A DNA stretch of 64,000 nt, from the NCBI GenBank assembly GCA_032718565.1, contig JAVGVS010000045.1, positions 1,797,168 through 1,861,167 of the forward strand, in the 5' to 3' direction. A model generated the notes under the pieces. The model worked only from the letters and a program-made list of their open reading frames with translations, did not search any database and was not told where the DNA came from. The translations under genes and the position numbers were made by a program. Position 1 is the stretch's first letter, and the number at the start of each line of letters is the position of its first letter. This document shows, in pieces, positions 1-11,400 of the stretch. This stretch comes from Distichodus sexfasciatus. Lineage: Eukaryota; Chordata; Actinopteri; Characiformes; Distichodontidae.

Positions 1-235
1 CTAACCACTGTTTTCATTTTCGATCACTACATTGAATTGATGTATCATTGTAAGATTAATATGTTATTACACCTCAGTGACAGTGCATGTGCATATTTTG
101 GACCAGTTACTCAGGCTGAGGTACTCATGAGTACGGCAAAGTCCCCAAGCAACTTGTGTAATTTAGGGAACTAAATATTAGAAACAAAGTTTACTACCAA
201 CTTCTTAATTTCTGAAGGGTTTGTTTGTTCATTAG

Positions 236-3200
236 GGACAATGTGGAATGGTCCCAGGAGCAGGAGGACACCGCCAGGAGGAAGGTGCAGGAGAACTACC
301 AGCCTCTACCAGCAGAGAAACAAGGTAACTTTATGTAAACAATCTTGTCTCTTATGTTGGCAGATAAGATAAGGCAGATATTTTTGAATATTATGTAAAA
401 TTATATATGTTAGAATGATTAATCAATCTAGTCAAAGTTGGATGTGTTTAAACACTTAATGTGGGTAGTATATATTTGTTCTGAATTTAATCAGAATTCT
501 GATCTGTATTAGTCAGTTGGTTGTTGTATTTACTCAGCTGCCGTTAAACCAAATCAGTATTTTACAATAGGAAGAATCTATCTGTGCATCTGCAAAGACT
601 GAAAAACTGATGTCTGGACGAGTCAAGTTCGCATGACAAGTTGAACCAGTTTTACAGTGACCGCGCCAAGTCTCATTCGAATATTTATTTTAGAATTTTT
701 TGTAGTTTTTACTTTTTGTGGTTGAGTGACTTTAGTATCAGCAGAACTGATACTAAAGAACCGGGATGCTTGTAATTCTTTCTCTAGTTTTGTATGGTTA
801 TATAAACATTGTGAAGCAGGCCTTTGTGCTTGCCCTAGAAAACAAATTGCAATCATTTTAGAAATATGGTCCTCGGTTGTGTTGCCAGTCATACTCCAGT
901 GGTTTTAAATTGCATACTTTTCAGGCTTGTAAGTGCTTCTTTCTCCAAAGTGCAAGTAGTACAGTAGAAAAATTATTTTCCTATGTATCATCCATCATAA
1001 CATAAATTACATTTGTTATCCGAAGGTCATGTATACCAAACTGTACACAACTGTTTAAACCATTTTATTCTACATTTTTTCCGCAGAGGAATATGACAGC
1101 CGTGCTAATGAGTACTGGAACGAGTTCTACACCATCCACGAGAACCGCTTCTTTAAGGACCGCCACTGGCTCTTCACCGAGTTTCCTGAGCTTTCCCCTC
1201 AGTACAGGCCAAAGCATTGCGGTGAGGAAGACGCTGAAAATGCACCAAACCTGCAAGTAAATGGCCAGGACTACACCTCAGCTCACACTGGAGACGCCGA
1301 GTTTCCTGGACAGTCTGCTTCTTACCGCATTCTGGAGGTGAGGCTCTGAGTAATGCTGTATAAACATCCGTACTTAAATAAAAGTAAACTCCATACAAAA
1401 TAAATGAGTCCAATAAAATAGGGCAGTTGAGGGCGTAACGGTAGGGCGTTCGCCCCGTGATCAGAAGGTCGCTGGTTCCGAACTGGTAAAGGTACCGCTT
1501 AGGTACTCATGAGCAAGGTACCGTCCCCAAGCACTGCTCACTGGATGATGCCTATGTCAACTGGCCGCAGCTCCTTCGCGGATGGGTCAAATGCACAGCA
1601 TTCATTATATCACTCAATTTGAAAGCTGTCACTGATTAAAAAACTACTTGGTAGTACTACTGAGTTAATAACCACCTTACAAAAAGTGAAATATAATTTT
1701 TAATAGTAATAATAACAACAATGTGTTCTTATTTTAGAGTGTCACTCAAGGACCCTTTACAAGAATAATAATAAGGTGCATAATATTTAGTCCAAAATTC
1801 TAAGAATAATGCTTAAGTTCAAGGCACAATTACTACTAAGTAATAGCATACAGTTACTCAAGTACTTTACAACACAGAGTGGAAGATGCTCTTGCAGCTT
1901 TTTAAGTGTGTGTGTGTGTGTGTGTGTTGTGCTGTCCTAGGTAGGCTGTGGAGTGGGTAATACTGTCTTTCCAATTCTCAAAACCAACAAGTGAGTAACC
2001 TGTCAGATACCATCGTTAAGATGTGTTGCACAGATATTCATGTACACATCATGTTTCTCTTCCTTTGTGTCTCTAGTGATCCAGGTCTTTTTGTCTACTG
2101 CTGCGATTTCTCCTCCACTGCTATCGACTTAGTCAAGGTGAGATACATTGTTTATAGCAGGGGTGTCCAGCTCCGGTCCTGGAGGGCCGACATCCTGCAG
2201 GTTTTCCATCATACTTGAGTTCATAACAATGACACCTTGTCTCAGGCAGAAGTTGACTCACCAGGTATGATAGCAAACCTCCACGATATCGGCCCTCCAG
2301 GACCGGAGCTGGACACCCCTGATTTATAGGGATGTATCGGTCCAACAATCTCGCAAGCAGCTAGATCTGGTATTGGTAACATTTGGCTGATCTATTCAAT
2401 TAGTAGAACACTGGGGACGTGGTACTGTAGCAGTAATGAAGTTGGGCCCATGATCAGAATGTGACCAGTTAAGATACCACTGAGGTATTCATGAGCAAGA
2501 TACCGTCCCCAAGCACTGCTCCCCGGGTGCTGCCAGAAAGCTGCCCACTGCTCCTTCACGGATGGGGCAAATGCAGAGCTCACATTTGGTTGCAAGACTC
2601 ACACTTGAGATCGGCCAAAACCCCAAGCCCAGGAACCGGTATCAGTTTTGGAAGTGAAAAAGTTTAATCGGTGCATCGCTCATCGCTCAAATGCATTAAT
2701 CAGACCCTTGTGGATTTCACAATGTTGCGATCGTAAATTTTAACGCAAATTCAGCCAACCTCCGTGAATTCATTACTACTGTGCAGTTTTGATCAAGTAC
2801 TGCAAATTCTGACCAATCATTGTCGTTTCCCGCAAAACGTTGAGCCATACATCAGCGAACTCACTTTTTTTGTTACGTTTAGAAGACGCAGGAAATGTGT
2901 GTGATAAAAACGCCTCATATTTCCCTTTAAAAATATCAAAATGGTTAATGGTGCTTTTGTTCCCTTCATTTTAATTCATGGTTAAAGAATCATTATAAAA
3001 GGGAACAAAATTGAAAAAAAAATCAGCAACTTTGACTTCCTCCCGCACCTTTATTGCAACAAAACACCTAAAAACACTGCAACTTTCATCGCAATTACTG
3101 TGGTTTTTGTAAGCTCTTTTGATTCTGTCGATGTACTGACCAAATGTTGGTCCTGTTGGCAGTGTAATCCAGACTACGAGCCGTCTCGCTGTCACGCCTT

Positions 3201-6200
3201 CGTCCACGACCTGAGCGACGCGGCGGCAGCGTATCCCGTTCCAGAGCAGAGCCTCGACGTCATCGTCCTCATATTTGTCCTCTCCGCTCTCCATCCTGAT
3301 AAGTGAGTGAGCTGAAGAGAGCTGATGTCCAGCCTTGTCCACACTGCGTTAATCCAGATAGCCTCGGTTATTATCATCAACTCAAGTGTGAACACTGTCT
3401 TGTCTAAATGAGTTTACGTGAGAGTATATTTCTGTCTGTGTTGTAAATCTGTAATGCAGGCTTACGTATCATCTCTTTTACTTTCCCTCTCTCTCAGAAT
3501 GCAGAGCTGTGTTAGTAAGCTGGCCTGTTTGCTCAAACCCGGAGGAGTTCTCTTGCTTAGGGACTACGGGCGCTACGACATGGCCCAACTCCGCTTCAAA
3601 AGGGGTGCGACTCCCGGAACTGTTTTTTTTTAGTTGTGATATGAAAACTTTATTTTAAAACGTTATTTTTAACTTGTATTTTTCCATACTTGGCATTTAA
3701 TATGTATAACATTTAACACAAGACTAAGGCCTCGTCCACACGGACGTTCGAAATGAACGCCCTCTGAACGCCATACGTGTTTTTGCTGTGTTTTGTAGCT
3801 GCGTTCGATTGGCGTTTCACTGTTCGCAATAGCGCCGTTTTCCTCGCGTTCGTCGGGACTTTGACGCCAAGAAAATGTTGCACGCAGCCTTTATTTGACG
3901 CCGCCCAAACGCGCAGCTGTCCGAACGCCGGTGCTGAACGCCCGTGTGGACGCTTTGATTTGCTCCAATGAGCAGAAAAACGGTCGGCGCTCAGTCGGCG
4001 CTCACCTGGCGCCACGAACGCCAGAAAAACACCTGGTTCAGACGTCTGTATGAACGAGGCATTAGACTTCACTGGTAAAAGAAATTCTTAAATAATTACT
4101 TTATTGATGAAACCCCAGCAGTCTCAGCTTTGCCCCCAGTTACTCAGATTACATCGTTTAATTGATCAGTGAGGCTACACAAATCTGGGTTTGATTACTG
4201 ACAGCACATGATTTGTACATGGCTTAAATTTTCTACAGTGTGATAAGTACATGAAAAGTATGAAAGGTTTTTAAATATAAAATGTTATATCTGGATTGAA
4301 AAACATAAACCTAGACCGGTACGTCTGGATTTAAGACTTAAACCTAGACCAACATATCTGGATTTAAAACTTAGGCCTAGACCAACATATCTGGATTTAA
4401 AACTTAGGCCTAGACCAACATATCTGGATTTAAAATTGAAACCTAGATCAGCATATCTGGATTTAAAATGTAATTCTAGACCAGCATACAGTATCTGAAT
4501 TTAAAACTTATATCTGGATTTAAAACCTAAACCTTGACCTGTACATATGGATTTGCATTTAAAATGTAAAAACATATCCAGATTTAAAACTTTGTCCTAG
4601 ACTAGTATATCTGGATTAAAAACTTAAATTTAGACCGGCATATCTGAATTTAAACGTACTGTAAACCTAGATCAGTATGGGCTGGTTTCTTGCTCATGGA
4701 TTAAGCCTAGTCTTGGACTAAATTGCAGTACCAATAGAGATTTACCATACAAACTCAAAGCTAGTCTAAGACTAGGCTTAATCCTCGACTGGGAAATTGG
4801 CCCAATATCTGGATTGGGTTGGAATCTTAAGCCTAGACTAGGCATATCTGGACGAAAAAGCATAAACCTAGACCAGTATGTCTGTGATTAAAGGAACTTG
4901 TGACTTGGCGAAGGTGTTTGTTGTCGGTGGTCAGTATTAAGTGATGAATTTTGGGTAAACAGCATCTGCTCAGCTATTTCAAAAAGCATTCAGCTGTTCA
5001 TGCTTTATCAGTGACACTCAAAAGTCACGTCAAAGTCAAAGTAAACTTTATTGTCATCTCTGCTATATACTGTACAGATACATATAGAGATGAGACGACG
5101 TGGCTCCAGTTTTAACAGTGCAGTAAGAAATGGGGACCAAAGAACAAATAAGGCACATGGAATAAACAATATATAAATGGAGAACAAAGTATACATTTTA
5201 AACTAGACATGGAATAATAAATATAACTTTAACCTAGAATTAGAAATAGAGATAGATAGAGAGACAGTTAGGATGCAGTATTGCCTACAGGTGGAAATTG
5301 ACTTTTACACTGGATGTGCAAGAGGTTATAACAGTTATCTATTTATACATTCAGTGTTCGATATTTCTGCAAATAAGTGGCGGCAGTGCAAAAATTGTTA
5401 TTGTTATTGCAGTGTTTTATCAACAGTCATTTGAGGAGGAAATAGTCTGTATAGCAGCATGTGTATCACAGTGATGGTCAGTTCACAGTCTGTGTGTGTG
5501 TGGGAGGGGGCATGTGAGGGCAGGAAGTGTGTTCAGGAGTCTGATGTACGTAGTTTACTCTTTGTATGGAAATTTACAGTGTGATAGTACATCAGGAAGG
5601 GGGCAGAACTGCTTCTCTTTACAACAGTGTTGCTTATGCCATCAAATGTCTCGTCCTCACAGGAAGATGCTTGTCAGAAAATTTCTATGTCAGAGGAGAC
5701 GGAACGCGGGTCTATTTTTTCACTCAAGGTAAGCTGCCGTCATGTTATTACACTTCAGCTGATTAACTTCTGCAGAATGAGGAACCACAGGGTTATAAAT
5801 GAATAGTACATTCATGGAATATACAGGAAATACAGGAACTTAAAGAAATGTGGAGATGAGAATCTACAACTGGTTTGGTAAGGTAATAGGTTACTGACCT
5901 CAGATGTTCAGTACAAAAAAATCTCTGCTTTTGGATCACCTTCTCTGACCCCTCAGAGTCTTTTGGGGTCATGTGGTAGTGTAGCGGTTAGGGGTATTGA
6001 AGTTAATTGCATAATCGATGCATCGCAATGCAGACGTGGACAATTCTGCAACAATGCACTGGCAGACCATAATCGATTATAATAAGGGAGGTTTCCAACC
6101 GGCGGTCTGCTGCCCACTAGTGGTCCGCGGTGGCATTGCAGGTGGTTTGTGACACGCAGTCCAGTTTTACTACTGAAATCACTTTTAAAAAATTATTCCT

Positions 6201-6553
6201 TTTTTTATTTTTCAACATTTCCAGATGATTTGAGCATCAGTGAAGGTTCACACTTCTAGTAGCAGTTAGAGAATAGGCCCTGTGACAGAAAGGTCGCCGG
6301 TTCAAGTCCTGGGCCGCATTTGGTTGTGGTGTATTGTGTGAGGTGCTGTGGTGTGTTCAAAATGACAAATAATCACTCACTTTTATTCACTTTTTATTCA
6401 GATGAACTTCATGAGCTGTTCAGCAAAGCGGGTCTGGAGAAAGTGCAGAACCTGGTGGATCGGCGGCTTCAGGTCAACAGGGGAAAGCAGCTGACCATGT
6501 ACAGGGTCTGGGTTCAGTGCAAGTATCAGAAGAAACCTCACAACCAAGACTGA
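236..6553 (+). CDS. mettl2a: METTL2A-like tRNA N3-methylcytidine methyltransferase (5' partial)
   Basis: Eight exons join in frame: 236-324, 1087-1337, 1941-1990, 2077-2137, 3163-3302, 3498-3604, 5663-5728, 6402-6553 (TGA). They give about 304 residues. The human protein is about 378 residues, so the first exon or exons lie upstream of the window. Family knowledge: METTL2 uses S-adenosylmethionine to make m3C at position 32 of certain tRNAs (Thr, Arg) in the cytosol. Seen in the sequence: the entry segment KYWN-like ANEYWNEFYTIHENRFFKDR, the SAM-binding motif LEVGCGVGNTVFP split across exons 2 and 3, YCCDFSSTAI, a LIFVLSALHPDK strand, LLKPGGVLLLRDYGRYDMAQ, and the C-terminal QVNRGKQLTMYRVWVQCKY. 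No break or frameshift was found. Downstream order (tlk2, mrc2) matches the human METTL2A neighbourhood. METTL2B or METTL8-like paralogues are possible but fit the gene order less well. Confidence 0.95.
1421..1601 (+). mobile_element. Family-B SINE
   Basis: tRNA-like head with a B-box-like CTGGTTCCGA, then the family hallmark ACTCATGAGCAAGGTACCGT, CCCCAAGCACTGCTC and GATGGGTCAAATGCA. It lies in an mettl2a intron. Confidence 0.8.
2158..2321. mobile_element. hAT-type MITE (CAGGGGTG ends) with 8-bp target duplication
   Basis: The ends are inverted copies: CAGGGGTGTCCAGCTCCGGT at the left and its complement at the right. Flanks are GTTTATAG (2150-2157) and ATTTATAG (2322-2329), 7 of 8 matching, as expected for hAT insertion. 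A second copy is at 20476-20649. Confidence 0.85.
2412..2597 (+). mobile_element. Family-B SINE
   Basis: Same hallmark as the other B copies: GGTATTCATGAGCAAGATAC, CCCCAAGCACTGCTCCCCGG, CTCCTTCACGGATGGG, GAGCTCACATTTGGTTG. It lies in an mettl2a intron. Confidence 0.8.
3720..4069. mobile_element. Short inverted-repeat element (CCTCGTCCACACGGACG)
   Basis: The left end AAGACTAAGGCCTCGTCCAC pairs with the complement of the right end (about 24 of the outer 28 bp). The inside is rich in AACGCC-type words. It lies in an mettl2a intron. The superfamily is unclear because no target duplication is evident. Confidence 0.65.
4305..4665. repeat. Minisatellite, about 33-bp unit
   Basis: About ten diverged tandem units of the type CCTAGACCAACATATCTGGA followed by TTTAAAACTTAGG. 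Two central units are nearly identical. It lies in an mettl2a intron. Confidence 0.85.
4678..4805. mobile_element. Palindromic MITE (GGATTAAGCCTAGTC arms)
   Basis: Left arm GGGCTGGTTTC and GGATTAAGCCTAGTCTTGGA; right arm is the complement, ending TGGGAAATTGGCCC. A related copy lies at about 55815-55935. Confidence 0.7.
5020..5560 (+). mobile_element. Probable LINE 3'-end-like dispersed repeat
   Basis: It starts with AAAGTAAACTTTATTGTCAT and includes AGATGAGACGACGTGGCTCC. A related stretch in the opposite orientation is at about 55085-55185. I recall such sequence as common in fish genomes but cannot name the family. Confidence 0.4.
5968..5990 (+). mobile_element. Family-B SINE, 5' piece (continues at 6260)
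   Basis: The head of a B SINE, ending TAGCGGTTA, is cut here by a hAT element. The rest resumes at 6260 with TAGCAGTTA. Confidence 0.75.
5991..6259. mobile_element. hAT-type MITE inserted inside a SINE
   Basis: It begins GGGGTATTGAAGTTAAT and ends GTTCACACTTCTAG, roughly inverted ends. The flanks TAGCGGTTA and TAGCAGTTA are a duplicated SINE target of 8-9 bp. It is related to the longer element at 42670-43216 (shared ATAATCGATGCAT and TGGCAGACCATAATCGATTA). Confidence 0.85.
6260..6382 (+). mobile_element. Family-B SINE, 3' piece reaching to 20 bp from the last mettl2a exon
   Basis: AGGTCGCCGGTTCAAGTCC (B box), GCATTTGGTTGTGGTG, then the usual tail TGACAAATAATCACTCACTT ending at 6382. The mettl2a exon starts at 6402. 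Confidence 0.85.
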
Positions 6554-6880
6554 GACACACACCTGAGAAACATAGACACCTGCCAAAGAAGGTGCAGGAA
6601 GCCGGTGTTGGGGTGGAAGGTTCGACGTCAGGCAGGAAACAACGCTTTCTATGCGGGAGTCTGTGATGAAACTTTTCACGGTTCTGTCCACCATGACAGA
6701 ACACAAAGGTGTCGCCGAAGATGAAGCGGCAGAAGTATGCGGATGGCTTTTATTTTTTACATCCCTGTATTCCTTCCGGCTGCATTAGAGGAATGAGTTG
6801 CCTTGGAAATTTGTATTAAAATGTATTTTAATATGTGTATCTTAAAAATAAAAAGCATGGTTTTAACATTCCTATTAAAG
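6554..6880 (+). other. mettl2a 3' UTR with poly(A) signals
   Basis: Non-coding sequence follows the TGA. An AATAAA lies near 6845 and an ATTAAA near 6873, so the transcript probably ends around 6870-6900. This is inference from the signals only. Confidence 0.6.
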
Positions 6881-6899
6881 CCTCACTTAGTTTTTGTCT

Positions 6900-8462
6900 C
6901 ATGAGAACCTTTTTTAGGGCGAAGTAAGCAAATGGTTATTAAATATATCTGCTTAAATACAACTAATGATAGATTGCTTGAGATATACAGTACAGTATTT
7001 TAGAACAGATGTTGGTCTGAGAAGGGGTTACTCATTGTTCTTTGCAACTTTCTCTCAAAGAAAGCTTGTAATAAGTTTATTAAAAATGTGGCATTTATTC
7101 TTTTTGTTTGCATAAATTTGGGGGTCCACCTGTATATGGAACTTTTCATCCACTTTTATATAGTGTTATTTAGTGTTTCGTGTTTAAAGATTAATTTTGG
7201 GAGTTATAAACAAACACGCATGAAAACTGAAGCATATGAGATATTAAAGTTCTAACAACACTGCCACATAAACTGCTTGTTTGCACTTTTACTTTTTTTC
7301 TGTCAGATGGAGAGGAAACAAAAAATAAAAAACATTGATCTTTATAAGCAATATGTAAAGAAAACATACCAAGAAACAAAGTCACTGGCATCACCTGCTC
7401 GTCACTTTCTATAACTGCTGTTCAACCTGCTCTTCCAGGTTTGTGGTTTCTGACCAAGATATGGGTATAATGTGTATGACGTACACAATTATAAAACTCA
7501 CATGATTTTTCCCCGAACAGAAGAAACCTTTGATAAAAAACGTGGACTGCTATTAGTTATGTAATTAAGTAATTACAGTAGTAATTATGATACACTCATG
7601 GCATCCTCCGCACTGTATTTTTATGACTCATTAAACACAACTCAGATCTTAATTGTTCGTGGTGGAAATGTGATTCTTGTTCTTTAAGAAATGATTGGGA
7701 ACAAGTTCAATATTAACTATCAGTGATATTTTAAAACATCACACAAATGCCAGTACAATAAAAATGAAAATCAGACCATTTAACATATTGTGCTGAATTC
7801 TTTCAGTGGAAGACCAACATTTTATTCATGAAAATATTAGTGTAATCATCCTAAAATTACGAGTTCAAATATGTTAATAGTTGACAGTCTTCTTAACAGA
7901 ACAGTTTTCTCTCTTTATTCAGTACATTAAGATTTAACATGCATGAGCTGCTTGATTATAAGTGCAATACATTATGGGTTGTTTACAGGTAAAGATTAAT
8001 GTAAAATAGAGTTGCTTTCAGAATTCAGGAGGAATAGTTTAGGATATTTTAGAGAAATATTTGTAATGTTAAACAATGTGGATATCTCTGAATAAAAGAT
8101 TGTCTAGATGGATGATGTGTATTTACGAAAGTAGCTGCTTCATTAATAATAACATCGTAAATGTGTCAGCAGTATACCTGATGGCACCTTGCATGATGCT
8201 GATGTACTGCTGTGATTCCTACACATTAATTATCTAACAATTGATGGAAACTAAAATGATAGAAATATCACCCTTTTCTCCAAACAAGTCTTAGCTGTCA
8301 CTTGATTAAGTCATTTGATCTATGAGTTTAGTACAAGGCAACACACCCACTTGCTGGAAGTCAGGTGATGTACACAAGTATGTAAGATGTTCATATAAAT
8401 TCATACATGTAGTTCCTTGTGACACAAAAGTTCTACGTTGCGTTGTGTTGAGAGGCAGAATA
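6900..8462. other. Intergenic DNA between mettl2a and the protease
   Basis: AT-rich sequence with no repeat family I recognise and no credible coding exon on either strand. The last few hundred bases before 8463 must hold the protease promoter, but I see no clear TATA box or other element to name. Confidence 0.5.
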
Positions 8463-11400
8463 ATGATGATCAGGACACTGAGTGTGACTTTATTGCTGGG
8501 TTGTCTAGTCAAAGGTAAGTTCATGAACTTCAGTATTTATATACTGTATTAGCAGCTATGTAACTTACATGTTTTGGACATGAATGAAAAATAAAGGGAA
8601 TATCATACTGCATTATGTGCTCATAAAAATGGAATTACCTGGTCCAGTAAATTAGAAATATTTTAACCTCAGTGGCTTCATATGCATACTGAATAAGCTT
8701 GGGTGTTGGCGGTCTAGTGGTAGGACACTCGCCTTGGGACCCACAGGTTGTGGGTTCGAATCCAACCTCGGGCGTCACCAACATTGGGTCCCTGAGCAAG
8801 ACCCTTAACCCTAAGTTGCTCTCAGGGGAACTGTCCCTGACATTAGGAAATGTAAGCCGCTCTGGATAAGAGCGTCTGCTAAATGCTGGAAATGTTTTGA
8901 GTCTAGTGCAAATGTAAGATTTGTATAATACCTCTGTATACCTATACTTATTGGAACATAAACAAGTGGCTGAAAAGATAAATCGGATAAGAACTACGTG
9001 TAAAAAGGAACAGGAACATTGGGAACAGGTACTTGATAAGACAAATTATTTACCTGAGATTCTAATTAAGAATAAATTTCACTTTTAGAGACTGTAATAC
9101 CATAACAAATAGCCTATACCATAATAAATGTCAAAGCAAAGCAAAAAATGTGAATATGTTAAAATATAATCCGTGTTATAATGTAATAATAGTGTGATTA
9201 TTAAAGACTCAAACTCTTCTTTTGACTCTTTTAATCTTTTAATCGTCAACAAGCTTTATAAAGTTTTCTTTGACTTTGACTCAAATATTTTCAACAAATG
9301 CATTTATTTATTTATTTATTATTTATTATTTATTATTTCCTGTGTTTCTATTGAAAAATGGATTTGCATAAAACTGAGATAAAGGGGATCTGACTTATTG
9401 GCAGAGGAGAAAAACTACTGTTATCAATTTCCTACTTAAACAAACCAAACTTTTACTGGAACCAAACACAATTTTTAACTCAACGTGGGTGTCGACTCAG
9501 CATTTTTACTGTAATATTTAACTCAATGTTACATTCTGATTTTAGTGTCCAGAACCAAAATCAAAACATGCTACTGACCCGTTTAAATCTGGTGCGTCAT
9601 TAACAATGTTCTCCTGTCTCATGTTTTACAGTGTGTCACTCACAGTCGGGTGGTATGTAATAATTTGACATGTTTCTTAAAATAAAATGCACTTAAGTAA
9701 TATAAATTGAAAAACACAGTATAACTTAAATACAGTGCATATGTTCGAATGTTTCATGTTTTAATGGAATATTAAGGTGGTTGTTGTCTTTTAGGAGTTT
9801 TTACTTTATTTTTATCTGTCTTTATCAGTATGTGGTCAGGCTTCTCTCAACACTAGGATCGTGGGAGGCCAGGATGCGGTCCCAAATTCTTGGCCCTGGC
9901 AAGCGGCCATCTATACTGGCGATGAACTCTGTGGTGGATCTCTCATCAACAGTCGCTGGATTCTGTCAGCCGCACACTGCTTCGAAGGGTATCACAGAGC
10001 ATATTAAAAGATAAAATATCGCCTATAACTTATGCATTATCATAATCATATAAATTTCTCTTCTAATCGTTTTTAGGAAAAACTCAACTCAAGTGTTCGT
10101 GCTTTTGGGGAAAAACACTTTGACAGACGTTCCACGAAGTGATTGGCGGTCTGTCGCTCAAATCTTTCAACATCCACAATACAATAACTCTACTTCCAAC
10201 AATGACATCTCTCTGCTGCAACTGACCTCCGTAGTGAACTTAACTAGCCAAATCAGTCCGGTCTGTCTGGCTGAAGCAAGCAGCACAATCAACAACGGCA
10301 CTATGAGTTGGGTCACTGGCTGGGGAATGATCAACCAGTCGGGTAAGCAGCATTTCACGCAGAATCCTGGAGAGTCTGATCATCATGTATCCTTAGAATA
10401 AGATCAAAGTAAGGGGAAATCCTTAAATAGATATATGAGACTTGTTAAACATTGTTTCTAACCCTATTGAAATTACATGTCCTGTTTGAAATATCAAATA
10501 TCTTGTATCTAGTTTAATTTTAACTTCCGCCTGTTAACTTAAATTAGAATTGTTATATAGTCTTAACTCAAGTTGTTCTGTAGAGGATCTGCGATCAAAA
10601 TTATTTATATAGCATATACTGTATATTATTTATCTAGCAGACACTCCTATACAGAGGGACTTGAAGTTCCTAGAATCAGAGACAGGACTTGTTTAGAGCC
10701 TAAATGGTTATAGTTTTAGATGTAGAATAGAGCCAAACTTGAATCCATGACCTCATGGTACATGAGTTTCCACTGTCACACTCATTAACAATACCACATG
10801 TCAGTATGAAATCAGAGACAGCTGCCCTGCACCTAAATTTACACCAATTTAAATAGCATTGATCCTCTTGCATGAAATGTTAATTATTTTCAAATTATCT
10901 TTTCTCAGTTGCTCTTCCAGATCCAAAGAAACTACAGGAAGTAAATGTTCCAATTGTTGGAAACAGGCAATGCAACTGCTTATATGGAGTTGGGAGAATC
11001 ACAGACAATATGATATGTGCTGGATATTTGGCAGGTGGAAAGGACTCATGCCAGGTCTCAGTGTACTTTATTCTTGTGTTCTATCCAGACAGTATATCTT
11101 GACATTTATAGATGATAAAATAAACAACATAAATCATATTAATATGTATTGTATATGGTGAACACAAAATACCACCCATTAAGCATATACAGTTGGAGTA
11201 GAAATGAAGAAATTCATGGCTTTCTGCCTTGCACAGGGTGACTCTGGAGGTCCGCTGGTCATCAAACAGGACTCTGTCTGGATCCAGGTTGGAGTTGTGA
11301 GCTTTGGTTATGGCTGTGCTCAACCAAAGTTTCCTGGTGTCTACACTAGAGTTTCTCAGTACGAGAGCTGGATAAACAAGACCATCCCCCAGAATCAGCC

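Noticed and set aside
4305..4665. Regularly spaced short repeats resembling a CRISPR array
   Set aside because: Units are contiguous, diverged and AT-rich, with no distinct spacers, in an intron of a vertebrate gene. It is a minisatellite.
8701..8775. Possible tRNA gene
   Set aside because: The A and B boxes belong to the head of a SINE with the usual body and 3' end. The cloverleaf is not intact, and many similar copies exist in the window.
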